A stretch of DNA of 64,000 nucleotides, taken from contig DEYL01000047.1 of NCBI GenBank assembly GCA_002364535.1, positions 13,629-77,628 on the forward strand, written 5' to 3'. A program made the translations under genes and the position numbers. The notes under the pieces are model-generated. The model saw nothing but the letters and a program-made list of their open reading frames with translations, ran no database searches and had not been told where the DNA came from. Shown here one piece after another: positions 53,792 through 62,477 of this stretch (position 1 is its first letter; every line of letters begins with the position of its first letter). This DNA comes from Flavobacteriaceae bacterium UBA3159. GTDB taxonomy: Bacteria; Bacteroidota; Bacteroidia; Flavobacteriales; Flavobacteriaceae.

Positions 53792-54631
53792 TCAGAGGAT
53801 AGAGAAATATCCTATTGAAAAAGATAAATAACCGGTTGGGCTTAAGTTGCTCTCATTGGCCAAAGCCTTGGGTAAATTGATATTGTAGGACAACTGAAAA
53901 TCCCAATTTCCTCTGTCTAATTCAAGGGGGATGCTGATTTGGGTGTTGATCAGGTCGAACACATTTCTCTCTACTGTTTGCGTTGTGAAAAACCCGGAGG
54001 CAATTTGTTCGCTAATGGTTTGTTCACTCATCAAAAAACTCAATTGAGGGTTGAAGGACATTTCCCAGCTCTCGGTTTCAAAAATTGAAATGTCATAACT
54101 GCTGGTGAGGGAAGTATAAAAAGCGGTTGATCCTCCAAAAAGGTATCCTGTAGCGCATCGCAATCTGAAACTGTTTTTGCGAAAGGCCAAAGCAGCCGAA
54201 AGTCTGTTGGGGTTGAGCTGGGCAGTATCGTCGGCAAAAAAGATGCGACTGTAGATCCCCATCAGACTAAACCGTTCCTTTCGATCTAAAAAAAGAGAAT
54301 ATCCACTGCTGATCGAAACAAAATCCCACTTGGGATCGAGTTCGCTGAAATAGGCTGAGCCCACACTGATAAAAAAATTTTGCCCCCGCATATAACTGAT
54401 GCTGGGGGTAAAACCAAATTGGTTAATGTCAAAATCCCTTCCAGCAAAAAATACGCTTTCATCAAATGAAAAGTTGGTGTATAAATAATTGGTTTTTGAT
54501 AAGTCCACCAGCAAACTGTCGGTGGAGAAGAATTCATCCATGACGCTGTCCAGAATGGTATCTTCTTCTTCGGTTTGTGAAAAAATATGAAGGTGTACCA
54601 ATAAAAAGCCGACAAAGAGGAACTTTTTCAT
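53792..54631 (-). CDS. Putative outer-membrane beta-barrel protein
   Basis: A 279-residue protein with a signal peptide (KKFLFVGFLLVHLHIFSQ) and repeated amphipathic strands (NFFISVGSAYFSELDPKWDF, ERFSLMGIYSRIFF, NSFRLRCATGYLFGGSTAFY), ending GYLSFSIGYFSIL. That alternation and the aromatic C-terminus suggest a small outer-membrane barrel. No named family recognised. It is the last gene of the sigma-factor operon, 54 bases after the previous gene; a perfect palindrome directly abuts its start codon. Confidence 0.7.
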   Translation of the reverse strand: MKKFLFVGFLLVHLHIFSQTEEEDTILDSVMDEFFSTDSLLVDLSKTNYLYTNFSFDESVFFAGRDFDINQFGFTPSISYMRGQNFFISVGSAYFSELDPKWDFVSISSGYSLFLDRKERFSLMGIYSRIFFADDTAQLNPNRLSAALAFRKNSFRLRCATGYLFGGSTAFYTSLTSSYDISIFETESWEMSFNPQLSFLMSEQTISEQIASGFFTTQTVERNVFDLINTQISIPLELDRGNWDFQLSYNINLPKALANESNLSPTGYLSFSIGYFSIL

Positions 54632-54648
54632 TTACTAAATATAGTAAA
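54631..54648 (-). promoter_or_regulatory. Palindrome touching the start codon
   Basis: Perfect 7-bp arms TTTACTA and TAGTAAA around a 4-base centre. On the minus strand the second arm ends on the A of the ATG of the barrel-protein gene. It could form a hairpin that occludes translation initiation, or serve as an operator. Confidence 0.45.
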
Positions 54649-54685
54649 AGAAGAAAATTGAAGATCAAACCAATAGATTTAAAAC

Positions 54686-55180
54686 CTATTGTTTGGGTTT
54701 CATTTTCTTAACCCGTTGCTTAACATTTTGTTTTTTGCCCTTTAGCTTTTCTCTACGCCCATCGAATCCGGATTTGTAGTCTTTGAGCTTTTCCCTTCTT
54801 TCTTTAATGTTTTGCTTACGGAGTTTTAAAGCTGTTTTTTGTTTTTCGTTCAGGGACTTGGAAAAGGCATCCTTGAGTTTTTTCAAAGACTCACGATTCC
54901 CTTTAAGAGCCTCTTTTTGGTTAGCGGTAAGTGTCTTCATGAGGGCCTGCTGTCTTTCTTTCAAGGAAAGTGAGTTGTCCTTGAGCAGACTTTTTTGTTC
55001 CTCAGAAAGGGAATTTCTGAAGGCTTCTCTGTTTTGTTTGACCAATTCCCTTTGGGATTCGATCATCTCCAATTGCTTGGGGGTGTATATTTTTTGAGGA
55101 ACATTGTCCTGAGCCGCCAAACCACCAAACCACAAAGTGGTGAGTAACAACAGAGCATATATGGTTTTATTTTTTTTCAT
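54686..55180 (-). CDS. Periplasmic basic helical-repeat protein (Spy/LTxxQ-like)
   Basis: A 164-residue protein with signal peptide (YALLLLTTLWFGGLAAQ). The rest is highly charged and helical, with three imperfect repeats of about 30 residues: FRNSLSEEQKSLLKDN, LMKTLTANQKEALKGN and FSKSLNEKQKTALKLR. These resemble the LTxxQ helices of CpxP/Spy/ZraP stress chaperones, but I see no proof of homology. The C-terminus is very lysine-rich. It overlaps the anti-sigma gene by 4 bases, so it is in the sigma regulon and may be its main effector or sensor. Confidence 0.75.
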   Translation of the reverse strand: MKKNKTIYALLLLTTLWFGGLAAQDNVPQKIYTPKQLEMIESQRELVKQNREAFRNSLSEEQKSLLKDNSLSLKERQQALMKTLTANQKEALKGNRESLKKLKDAFSKSLNEKQKTALKLRKQNIKERREKLKDYKSGFDGRREKLKGKKQNVKQRVKKMKPKQ

Positions 55181-55572
55181 TTTAAATTGACTGAGCTCAA
55201 AACATATTGTTCTTCAAACCATTCATCAAATTCGTTATCCTCTACAAACAGGGATTCGATCATGGTTTGATCCGCCAGCAGGTCTTGTTCAGAACCCTCT
55301 ACGGTTTCGACCAGCTTGGCTTCTTGTGAAACAGTATTTTGGGAATCGAAATAGAAGGTAGTGGCCAGGAGTATGGTAAAAGAAGCTGCGATTCCATATT
55401 GCCAATACAAACGAAAAACAGGAGGTTTTTTTGAGGACGGGGCGACATCGTCTTTGACCAAAGATTCAAACTTTTCAGACCAAATGTGATCCTTGTCTTT
55501 TTCTAATGGAATTTCCACTTTAGAAAAAAGATCGTCGATCTCCCCATCCATAAACTGTTCTTTTTTACTCAT
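55177..55572 (-). CDS. Putative anti-sigma factor (single-pass)
   Basis: A 131-residue protein: an acidic cytoplasmic N-terminus of about 50 residues (MDGEIDDLFSKVEIPLEKDKDHIWSEKF in part), one transmembrane helix at about 53-70 (YWQYGIAASFTILLATTFYF) and a short acidic periplasmic tail. This topology, and a 4-base overlap with the ECF sigma gene upstream, identify it as the likely membrane anti-sigma factor. No zinc-binding (ZAS) HxxxCxxC motif is present. Confidence 0.72.
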   Translation of the reverse strand: MSKKEQFMDGEIDDLFSKVEIPLEKDKDHIWSEKFESLVKDDVAPSSKKPPVFRLYWQYGIAASFTILLATTFYFDSQNTVSQEAKLVETVEGSEQDLLADQTMIESLFVEDNEFDEWFEEQYVLSSVNLK

Positions 55573-56054
55573 CTTTGATTGAGGTTTTGTTTCAATGCCT
55601 TTAAAGCCAAACCTATTCGCTTTTCAATCGCTTTTTGTGATAAATTTAATACTTCTGCAATTTCTTTATGCGTGAGTCCTTGCATCTTACTCATCAACAG
55701 TGCTGTTTTTTGTTTCTCTGGCAATTGGTTTAAGGCTTTTTGAAATAGTACTTTTTTTTCCAAAAGATCATCATTGTTGTCTGGCTCCCGGATCAATCTC
55801 AAATCTGTACTTTCTGTATACTCTTTTTCTGCTTTTTTCTTCCGAATATGGCTGATGAACTCGTCGGTGGCCATTTTAAAGAGCAAGCTCTTAATATTGC
55901 CCGAGGCAATCTCTATTTTTTTGGCCCAAACCTTCATGAATACATTTTGAGCAATGTCTTCAGACAAATCCTGATCCCCTGATCGGTAGATGAGGTAGCG
56001 TCTGAGGTTGTCAAAGTGCGCATCATAAATCATTTTAAAATCTTTGGCCGTCAA
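55569..56054 (-). CDS. ECF-type RNA polymerase sigma factor
   Basis: A 161-residue sigma-70 family factor with region 2 (FDNLRRYLIYRSGDQDLSEDIAQNVFMKVWAK in sequence order) and region 4 (LNQLPEKQKTALLMSKMQGL, then THKEIAEVLNLSQKAIEKRI). No region 1 or 3, as expected for ECF sigmas. It heads an operon with its probable anti-sigma factor, the helical-repeat periplasmic protein and a barrel protein, which points to envelope stress. A compound hairpin lies 17-53 bases upstream of the start. Confidence 0.93.
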   Translation of the reverse strand: MTAKDFKMIYDAHFDNLRRYLIYRSGDQDLSEDIAQNVFMKVWAKKIEIASGNIKSLLFKMATDEFISHIRKKKAEKEYTESTDLRLIREPDNNDDLLEKKVLFQKALNQLPEKQKTALLMSKMQGLTHKEIAEVLNLSQKAIEKRIGLALKALKQNLNQR

Positions 56055-56070
56055 CTTTTAACTCCTTAAA

Positions 56071-56107
56071 TCCAATTCCCAAGATAAGTTTTATCAAAGG
56101 AATTGGA
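56071..56107 (-). promoter_or_regulatory. Compound inverted repeat upstream of the sigma gene
   Basis: Nine-bp arms TCCAATTCC and GGAATTGGA are perfect. Between them a second inverted repeat GATAA-AAC-TTATC is nested, separated by 3-base internal loops. It lies in the 85-base gap between the lipoprotein stop and the sigma start. It may be a terminator without much T-run, an operator, or a 5' UTR structure. Confidence 0.5.
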
Positions 56108-56139
56108 CCGGAAAATTGACAGATAATTACAAACAAAAC

Positions 56140-57069
56140 TTATTTCTTTTCTCTTTTCTTTTTCTTTTTCAATATGTTTTTAAAGCGGTCTATCCTTTTG
56201 ATATCTTTCAAATCCACCGTTTCAACCTCTCCGTCTTTGGAAATTTCTACAAGAGTATCACAGGTTCCGTCTCCAAAATCGGTGGTGATGATTTGCTCCC
56301 CATCGTCGGTGACCTTAATTCCTTCTACAGGGACTTTTCCTCTTTTTCTTTGTCCTTCATCAAAACAGTCGTAAACAAATTTGATGGGAGTAGTGATTTC
56401 CATGGAAAAGCTAACCCCTTCAGTACTGACTCCAGATTTGCTACCACTGAGGGTGCTGTATTGCTTCTTATCGTTTTCCACGTGAATGTAACGGGTCATT
56501 TCAGCACTTTTGGTTTTAAAAGTCCCGTCTTCGTATATCATTTTTCCGTCAGTTAACGTAGTTCGCATGGTTTTACTACCGTTTTCGCCTATAGATATGA
56601 TTTCGGTTCTACGGGTTCCTTCCATTTTGACCCCATTGAGGTAGAAATCATCAAAGCTAACTTGTCTATAACTACCTGCCTCTTCTTGAGTTTCTGAATA
56701 GCTAACAATCATGTTTCCACTTCGAGTCTGGCCACGCTTTCCCTCACATTCTTCGGAGAAAGTAATGGTCTTGGTATTGTTCTCTTCATCTACAACCACG
56801 CTTGCACAGTCTCCGTATTTATCCCCTTTAAATTTTTTAGGTTCTATATCTGAGGTAGTGTCAGCAGATCGAGCACTAATCGCATTGTAGCTCATATCAA
56901 AACTTTCTGATACTAAGTCGTCGATGTCCTCCTCAAAGGCAATGGAATTGATGGTTTCCAAAACAGTAGTCGTGCTTAGGTTTTCTGAGAAACCACTTAC
57001 TCCATCCTCGGAACAGGAAGTCATCAAACCAAAACTCAATACCAACAGGGTAAATTTTTTCATTTTCAT
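56140..57069 (-). CDS. Lipoprotein of unknown function
   Basis: A 309-residue lipoprotein (KKFTLLVLSFGLMTSCSED lipobox). The body is a string of beta strands with paired charged turns (GDKYGDCASVVVDEENNTKT, MIVSYSETQEEAGSYRQVSF, VKVTDDGEQ-like IKVTDDGEQIITTDFGDGTCD), ending in a very basic tail KKKKKREKK. I recognise no family. It lies upstream of and in the same direction as the sigma gene, with an 85-base gap holding a hairpin, so its link to that operon is uncertain. Confidence 0.75.
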   Translation of the reverse strand: MKMKKFTLLVLSFGLMTSCSEDGVSGFSENLSTTTVLETINSIAFEEDIDDLVSESFDMSYNAISARSADTTSDIEPKKFKGDKYGDCASVVVDEENNTKTITFSEECEGKRGQTRSGNMIVSYSETQEEAGSYRQVSFDDFYLNGVKMEGTRRTEIISIGENGSKTMRTTLTDGKMIYEDGTFKTKSAEMTRYIHVENDKKQYSTLSGSKSGVSTEGVSFSMEITTPIKFVYDCFDEGQRKRGKVPVEGIKVTDDGEQIITTDFGDGTCDTLVEISKDGEVETVDLKDIKRIDRFKNILKKKKKREKK

Positions 57070-57186
57070 AACAATTTCTTTTTTGATTACACCTATAACC
57101 CGATTCAGAAATTAAATACCCTACTTATTTTTAAAAAAAATTGTTTTATGCTGAAAAATAAGCTTCGTCGATTCCCCTCTAACTGG

Positions 57187-57216
57187 TTGATAAAAGACCA
57201 GTAAATCATATATTTG
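57187..57216 (+). promoter_or_regulatory. Bacteroidota-type promoter of the LtaS-like gene
   Basis: TTG at 57187-57189 and a perfect TATATTTG at 57209-57216, spaced by 19 bases, match the -33/-7 consensus. The start codon follows 16 bases after the -7 box, so the 5' UTR is short. Confidence 0.7.
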
Positions 57217-57232
57217 CTTACGATAGTTTATT

Positions 57233-59158
57233 ATGAATTTCCGCCTTCAAGAATACAAAGCTCTTTTTTACCGCATTTTTTTGATTTACCTCTGTTATTT
57301 CTTGTGCAGGATACTATTTGTTTATTTTAACAACGACCTCGTTCAGGTAAAATCAGTTTCCCAACTGGCAGAATTGTGCTATTACGGACTTCGTTTTGAC
57401 AATGTCGCCATTGTTTACTCCAATATGGTTTTTATCCTTATGTCGATCATTCCATGGAAAAAAACATCCTACCCATTATATCAAAAAGTGGTTTTTTGGG
57501 TTTATTGGCTTTGTAATGCCTTTTTTCTGTCCCTAAACTTTATTGACTTTGCTTATTATCGGTTCAATCAAAACCGATTAATGAATAATTTTTTAGAGGT
57601 GATTGAATTTGAAACCAACAAAACCGGTTTGATTCTACATTTTGCTTGGGTTTATTTACACCTCATAATTCTATTTATAGCCATGCTCTATCTGCTGGCT
57701 TTGGCCTACAAAAGGGTAAAAATCTATCCCTTAATCATAGAAAATTATTGGCGTTACGGTCTCAGCTCTGTTGTTTTGTTTTTTGGAAGCATCGCGCTTT
57801 TTGTTTTGGGGGCTCGTGGAGGTGATTTCAAAAAGAGCACCCGTCCCATCACACTGATCGATGCCATGGACAATGTCAGAACCCCACAACAGGCCGATGT
57901 GATACTCAGTAGTGCCTTCACACTTATTAAAACACTGGGGCAGGATAATTTTAGCAAATCCAAAGACCGCTACACCGACTTGGACGTTGAAAAGGAACTT
58001 AATACCATCAAACAGTACCCCCCATCAGAAAGATTTGAGAAAAAGCCCAATGTGGTGATCTTTATCCTTGAGAGTATGGGAAGAGAGTATTGGGGAGCTT
58101 TGAACCAACCCTACAACATCCCTGATTTTGAGGGTTATACTCCATTTCTAGACTCATTGGCGCAACACAGTTTGATTTTTCCCAACAGTTTTGCCACCAG
58201 CCGAAAATCGATTCATGGCATGCCCTCCATTTTGGCGGGTATTCCTTCTTTTGAAACGTCATACGCCTCATCACTTTATTCCAGACAAAAGGTGAGTTCA
58301 GTGGTTTCGTTCGCCAACCAATTGGGGTATCATACTTCTTTTTTTCACGGAGCCGCAAACGGATCCATGGGCCTTTTGGGCTTTGCCAATACCCTGGGGT
58401 TTGAACGTTATTACGGCAGAACTGAATTTAATAATGACGATGAGTTTGATGGCTCTTGGGGCATTTGGGATGAACCTTTTTTGCGTTATATGAAATCGGT
58501 TTTAGACCAACAAAAAACACCTTTCCTCAGTAGTGTTTTTACGATCACCTCACATGAGCCTTATGTGATACCAAAAGCGTATGAGGGTAAATTTGACAGA
58601 GGCCATGTGCCCATGCACCAATGTGTGGGATATACCGACCATGCGCTGCGACAATTTTTTAAAGAAAGTAGTAATGCCCCCTGGTTTGAGAATACTATAT
58701 TTTTGTTTGCTGCCGATCACGGCAACCAAACCCATTTTCCTTTTTATGAAAAGACAGTGAATCGATTTGCTAACCCTTTGATGATCTTCAAACCCAACAG
58801 TAAGCTTAAAGGAGTTGATATGAGACTGGCCAGCCATATGGATATCTTCCCCACCGTTGCCGACCTGATCAACTACCCCAAGCCATTTAAAAGCTGGGGA
58901 AGAAGTTTGTTGTCCGACCAAGAACACTATCCATTTGTAATTAATTATTTTAGCGGAGGAAGTTATTTTATCATGGATGAAAATTTCATCTGTGTCCACA
59001 ATGGAAACAAAGCCATTGGCTTTTATAAGCTAGAAGATAAAAACATGGAAAATAATTTGATTCAGAACAAAACCCAGCAGATGATTGAACTGGAAAAGAA
59101 ATGCAGTATGTTTCTTGAAGATTATTTTGAAACCCTAATGTCGGGACGAAAAAAGTAG
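57233..59158 (+). CDS. LtaS/OpgB-like membrane phosphotransferase
   Basis: A 641-residue inner-membrane enzyme with five transmembrane helices in the first 200 residues and a periplasmic alkaline-phosphatase-superfamily domain. Active-site features are NVVIFILESMGREYWG (metal Glu), the nucleophile region SFATSRKSIHGMPSILAGIPS (Ser in the position of LtaS Thr), GSWGIWDEPF, and LFAADHGNQTHFP (metal Asp/His). In Gram-negatives such enzymes transfer phosphoglycerol or phosphoethanolamine from phospholipids to glycans. Followed after 15 bases by a diacylglycerol kinase, which would recycle the lipid by-product. Own promoter upstream. Confidence 0.9.
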   Translation: MNFRLQEYKALFYRIFLIYLCYFLCRILFVYFNNDLVQVKSVSQLAELCYYGLRFDNVAIVYSNMVFILMSIIPWKKTSYPLYQKVVFWVYWLCNAFFLSLNFIDFAYYRFNQNRLMNNFLEVIEFETNKTGLILHFAWVYLHLIILFIAMLYLLALAYKRVKIYPLIIENYWRYGLSSVVLFFGSIALFVLGARGGDFKKSTRPITLIDAMDNVRTPQQADVILSSAFTLIKTLGQDNFSKSKDRYTDLDVEKELNTIKQYPPSERFEKKPNVVIFILESMGREYWGALNQPYNIPDFEGYTPFLDSLAQHSLIFPNSFATSRKSIHGMPSILAGIPSFETSYASSLYSRQKVSSVVSFANQLGYHTSFFHGAANGSMGLLGFANTLGFERYYGRTEFNNDDEFDGSWGIWDEPFLRYMKSVLDQQKTPFLSSVFTITSHEPYVIPKAYEGKFDRGHVPMHQCVGYTDHALRQFFKESSNAPWFENTIFLFAADHGNQTHFPFYEKTVNRFANPLMIFKPNSKLKGVDMRLASHMDIFPTVADLINYPKPFKSWGRSLLSDQEHYPFVINYFSGGSYFIMDENFICVHNGNKAIGFYKLEDKNMENNLIQNKTQQMIELEKKCSMFLEDYFETLMSGRKK

Positions 59159-59173
59159 TCAAACCTCAAACCT

Positions 59174-60049
59174 ATGAAGGTATATTTCATTGTCAAGCCT
59201 CTAGGGGCATACACATTGAAACAATTGCGCAAGTCAATGGAGAAAACTTTTGACAACAAAAAGGATTCCTGCCACATCTTGAGTACTGTGAAAAAAGGGC
59301 ACGCAATCCATTTAACCCAAAAGGCGATTGACGAAAAAGCAGATGTGGTGGTGGCTTGTGGTGGAGATGGAACGATCAATGAAGTCGCTCGAGGATTGGT
59401 CAAGACAGAGATTCCTTTGGGTATTATACCCTTAGGATCCGGAAATGGTATTGCCCGTCATTTTAAAATTCCATTCGGAATTTCTAAATCAGTACAAGTC
59501 ATCAAAAAAAATAAGCTTGCCAAAATGGATGTAGGAGTGGTCAACGGACACCATTTTTTCGGAAATATGGGTTGCGCCTTAGAATCACATTTTATCCAAA
59601 GGTACCAGAAGAACGGATGGCATGGAATTTTGGCCTATGTCATTGCGTTTTTTGACGCTGTGGTGGGTTTCAAGCATCAGAGAATCCAAATTGAATACCA
59701 GAAGGAAATACAACAAATCAGCCCCTTTGTTCTGATCGTTTCCAACGCCAATCAACAGGGATATGATTTCTCACTTACCCCACAAGCCCTCAGTGATGAC
59801 GGACTGTTGGACTTATTTTGGATGGAAAAATCAAATCTATTCAAAAAAACTAAGTTCTTCTTCCACACATTGTTGAGAAAAAAATTAACGGCAAAAAGAT
59901 TTAATTTAGTTCGTCTCTCAGCATTGAAAATCACCCTTTTAGATCAAGATGATTTTTGTGTACAAATTGACGGTGAATATCTGCCTATTGCTTCAAATCA
60001 TTTGGAGGTCAGAGTGCTTCCCAAAAAACTAAATATAATTGTTCCTTAA
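59174..60049 (+). CDS. Diacylglycerol kinase family lipid kinase (DagK/YegS)
   Basis: A 291-residue soluble lipid kinase. The nucleotide-binding motif is VVACGGDGTINEVARGLV; PLGIIPLGSGNGIARHFKIP, FGNMGCALESHF, SNANQQGYDFSLTPQALSDDGLLDLF and the C-terminal VQIDGEYLPI are all typical. It phosphorylates diacylglycerol to phosphatidate, or a related lipid. Coupled to the LtaS-like gene, whose reaction would release diacylglycerol. ATG start; full length. Confidence 0.93.
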   Translation: MKVYFIVKPLGAYTLKQLRKSMEKTFDNKKDSCHILSTVKKGHAIHLTQKAIDEKADVVVACGGDGTINEVARGLVKTEIPLGIIPLGSGNGIARHFKIPFGISKSVQVIKKNKLAKMDVGVVNGHHFFGNMGCALESHFIQRYQKNGWHGILAYVIAFFDAVVGFKHQRIQIEYQKEIQQISPFVLIVSNANQQGYDFSLTPQALSDDGLLDLFWMEKSNLFKKTKFFFHTLLRKKLTAKRFNLVRLSALKITLLDQDDFCVQIDGEYLPIASNHLEVRVLPKKLNIIVP

Positions 60050-60136
60050 CATCGTCTAAAAATTTTAACTTTAGTAAAATCTTTAAGGACAGCTTTGAAA
60101 AAAACAAGTACACACACTGCTTTATTTTTGAATTCA

Positions 60137-62233
60137 ATGATGGGAATTTTAAAACTTCTATTGGTATTGTTTTTCCTTTCCTGTGGAAGTGAGTCTGGCC
60201 AAAAATTTAAATCATGGTCGATATACAGCGGCGATCCTTCCGGGTCTAAATACTCCAATTTATCTGAGGTCAACACCACCAATATTGGGCAACTGAAATT
60301 ACTTTGGGAGCTTGAAATTTATGATAAGAAGGAAAGTCACAGAGATGGAATACAATGCAACCCCATCATCGAAGGCGATCAAATGTTTGTTATCGGTCCC
60401 GACATGAAGGTTCACGCCATCAATGCTGCTCAAGGTAATTTCAATTGGAGCTTTGATCCATTTCCCAGAGAAAAATACTCAGGAAATTCACGGGGTGTTA
60501 CTTATTTCGATGATGGAAAAAATGGAAGGCTCTATTTTGTGGCGGCCTCTTTTCTCTATTGCATCGATGCCCTTACGGGAAAATCCGTTTCGTCTTTTGG
60601 TGAAGCGGGAAAAATATCACTCAAAAAAGGCTTTGGAGCCAAGGCGGAACAATTGTTTATCACTGCCTCTACTCCGGGAATAGTGCACAAAAATTTACTG
60701 ATATTGGGATCAAGGGTATTGGATGGTGCCAATCAAAAAACCATGCCGGGAAACATCAGAGCATTCAACCTCTACTCGGGAGCGATCGAATGGGAATTTC
60801 GAACCATCCCACGTCCAGGTGAGGTTGGTTATGAAACATGGCCCAAGGAGGCTTGGCAAAACGAGTACATCTCGGTCAACAGTTGGAGTGGGTTTACTTT
60901 GGATCAGGAAAACGAGATGCTGTTTTTTGGGACGGGTTCTCCCTCTTACGACCATTGGGGCGGCAACCGTGTCGGTGACAATCTATTTGGGAATTGTATT
61001 TTGGCCCTCAATGCTAATTCCGGAGAAAGGATATGGCATTTTCAGACCGTTCATCACGACTTGTGGGATTATGACATTCCATGTCCTCCCAATTTGATTC
61101 GGGTAAAATCCAATGGAAAATTGGTGGAGGCCATTGCGCAACCTACAAAAACAGGGCAACTTTTTGTCTTAGATCGCTTTACCGGGGCACCGATTCATCC
61201 CATTAAGGAGGTAGCAGTTCCCCCCAGTGATATTCCTGGAGAAATGGCCTCAAAAACACAACCCTTTACAAGCCCAGAGCTGATTTATGGTAAAATTACC
61301 ATTGACGAAAATGCTTTAAACCAGATAGAAGGGTTCGAAAAAAAGTCCATTAAAGATTCCTTGCAAAGCATGATCTATGGACAACTCTATTTACCCCCGG
61401 CTGTAAAACCCACCATGGTATTCCCCCAATTCAATGGAGGAACTGATTGGGGAGGGGCAGCTTATGACCCCTACGACAGATCTCTCTATGTCAATACCAG
61501 CAATGAACCGGAGTGGTTTGCCATGCTGAACTTGTTGGAAGACCAAAAAATATCTTCCTACAATTATGGAAAACAACTCTTCAATTCGAATTGTAATATC
61601 TGTCACAACTCTGCCCAAAACAATATATTGAATTCCATACGGGTAAAAGACCGACATCACATCAAAACCACACTGATCAATGGAAAAGGGGCAATGCCCG
61701 CCTTCCCCCATTTTGATGCCAAAGCGGTCGATGCTTTGTCTGACTATATCATCGGTATGGGAAAAGATAAAGTCATTGAAATCGACAATAACGAAAAGAT
61801 CTTTGAAATTCCGTGGGTGGCCAATGGACATCCGGAATTAAAAACCAAAAATGGATATCCCATCAATGAGGCTCCATGGGGAACCTTGTCAAAGATAGAT
61901 TTGGATAACGGAAAAATCGATTGGCAAATTCCACTGGGCACCTATCCTGCGTTGGAGAAATTGGGGCATTCCCCCACGGGAACCTTCAATATGGGGGGAC
62001 CAGTGGTTACCGCAGGGGGTTTGGTTTTTATCGGCGCGACCATGGATGAACGTTTTCGTGCTTTTGACCAATCCAATGGAAAACTCCTTTGGGAGTACCA
62101 ATTAGAGGCCGGTGGCTATGCTACTCCTGCTGCCTACCAAATCAATGGAAAACAGTACATCGTCATCGCAGGGGGAGGAAGTGGAAAACCCGGAACCAAA
62201 GCCGGAAATAAAATTTACTGCTTCGGACTTTAG
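60137..62233 (+). CDS. PQQ-dependent dehydrogenase with inserted cytochrome c
   Basis: About 698 residues; I start at ATG 60137, giving a compact lipoprotein signal (GILKLLLVLFFLSCGS). A TTG at 60095 would add 14 residues. An eight-bladed quinoprotein propeller is visible from SIYSGDPSGSKYSNLSEVNT onward, with repeated Trp-containing motifs (NWSFDPFPREKYSG, IWHFQTVHHDLWDYDIPC, WQIPLGTYP, LLWEYQLEAGGY). A cytochrome c domain with CNICH (about residue 485) is inserted before the last blades. It probably oxidises a sugar or alcohol and passes electrons to its own haem c. Substrate unknown. Confidence 0.9.
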   Translation: MMGILKLLLVLFFLSCGSESGQKFKSWSIYSGDPSGSKYSNLSEVNTTNIGQLKLLWELEIYDKKESHRDGIQCNPIIEGDQMFVIGPDMKVHAINAAQGNFNWSFDPFPREKYSGNSRGVTYFDDGKNGRLYFVAASFLYCIDALTGKSVSSFGEAGKISLKKGFGAKAEQLFITASTPGIVHKNLLILGSRVLDGANQKTMPGNIRAFNLYSGAIEWEFRTIPRPGEVGYETWPKEAWQNEYISVNSWSGFTLDQENEMLFFGTGSPSYDHWGGNRVGDNLFGNCILALNANSGERIWHFQTVHHDLWDYDIPCPPNLIRVKSNGKLVEAIAQPTKTGQLFVLDRFTGAPIHPIKEVAVPPSDIPGEMASKTQPFTSPELIYGKITIDENALNQIEGFEKKSIKDSLQSMIYGQLYLPPAVKPTMVFPQFNGGTDWGGAAYDPYDRSLYVNTSNEPEWFAMLNLLEDQKISSYNYGKQLFNSNCNICHNSAQNNILNSIRVKDRHHIKTTLINGKGAMPAFPHFDAKAVDALSDYIIGMGKDKVIEIDNNEKIFEIPWVANGHPELKTKNGYPINEAPWGTLSKIDLDNGKIDWQIPLGTYPALEKLGHSPTGTFNMGGPVVTAGGLVFIGATMDERFRAFDQSNGKLLWEYQLEAGGYATPAAYQINGKQYIVIAGGGSGKPGTKAGNKIYCFGL

Positions 62234-62256
62234 TCATCATCTAAAAACACCCGGAA

Positions 62257-62289
62257 ATAAAAAAAGCTCTCCGTACTACTGGAAAGCTT
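62257..62289 (-). terminator. Minus-strand intrinsic terminator without an assigned gene
   Basis: Stem AAGCT-TCC / GGA-AGCTT with one internal mismatch and an 8-base loop (62264-62289). On the minus strand it is followed by seven Ts (62259-62265 complement). On the plus strand the stem has no T-run. No minus-strand coding gene lies upstream of it within the next kilobase. Confidence 0.5.
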
Positions 62290-62477
62290 CTTAAAAGTTG
62301 CTAATTTATTGGTTTCCCAATTTTAACAACACACAACATTTTTATATTATTGTACCTTTAGGTATTGTTTTAAATCAAATCACTAAGTTAAGTAATTTTA
62401 ATTTTACCTTCCCTTTTAAAGTTTTTTATTTGATAAAACCCTGCCCCTTATGGGCTTAATTTGATACATTTAGGGTG

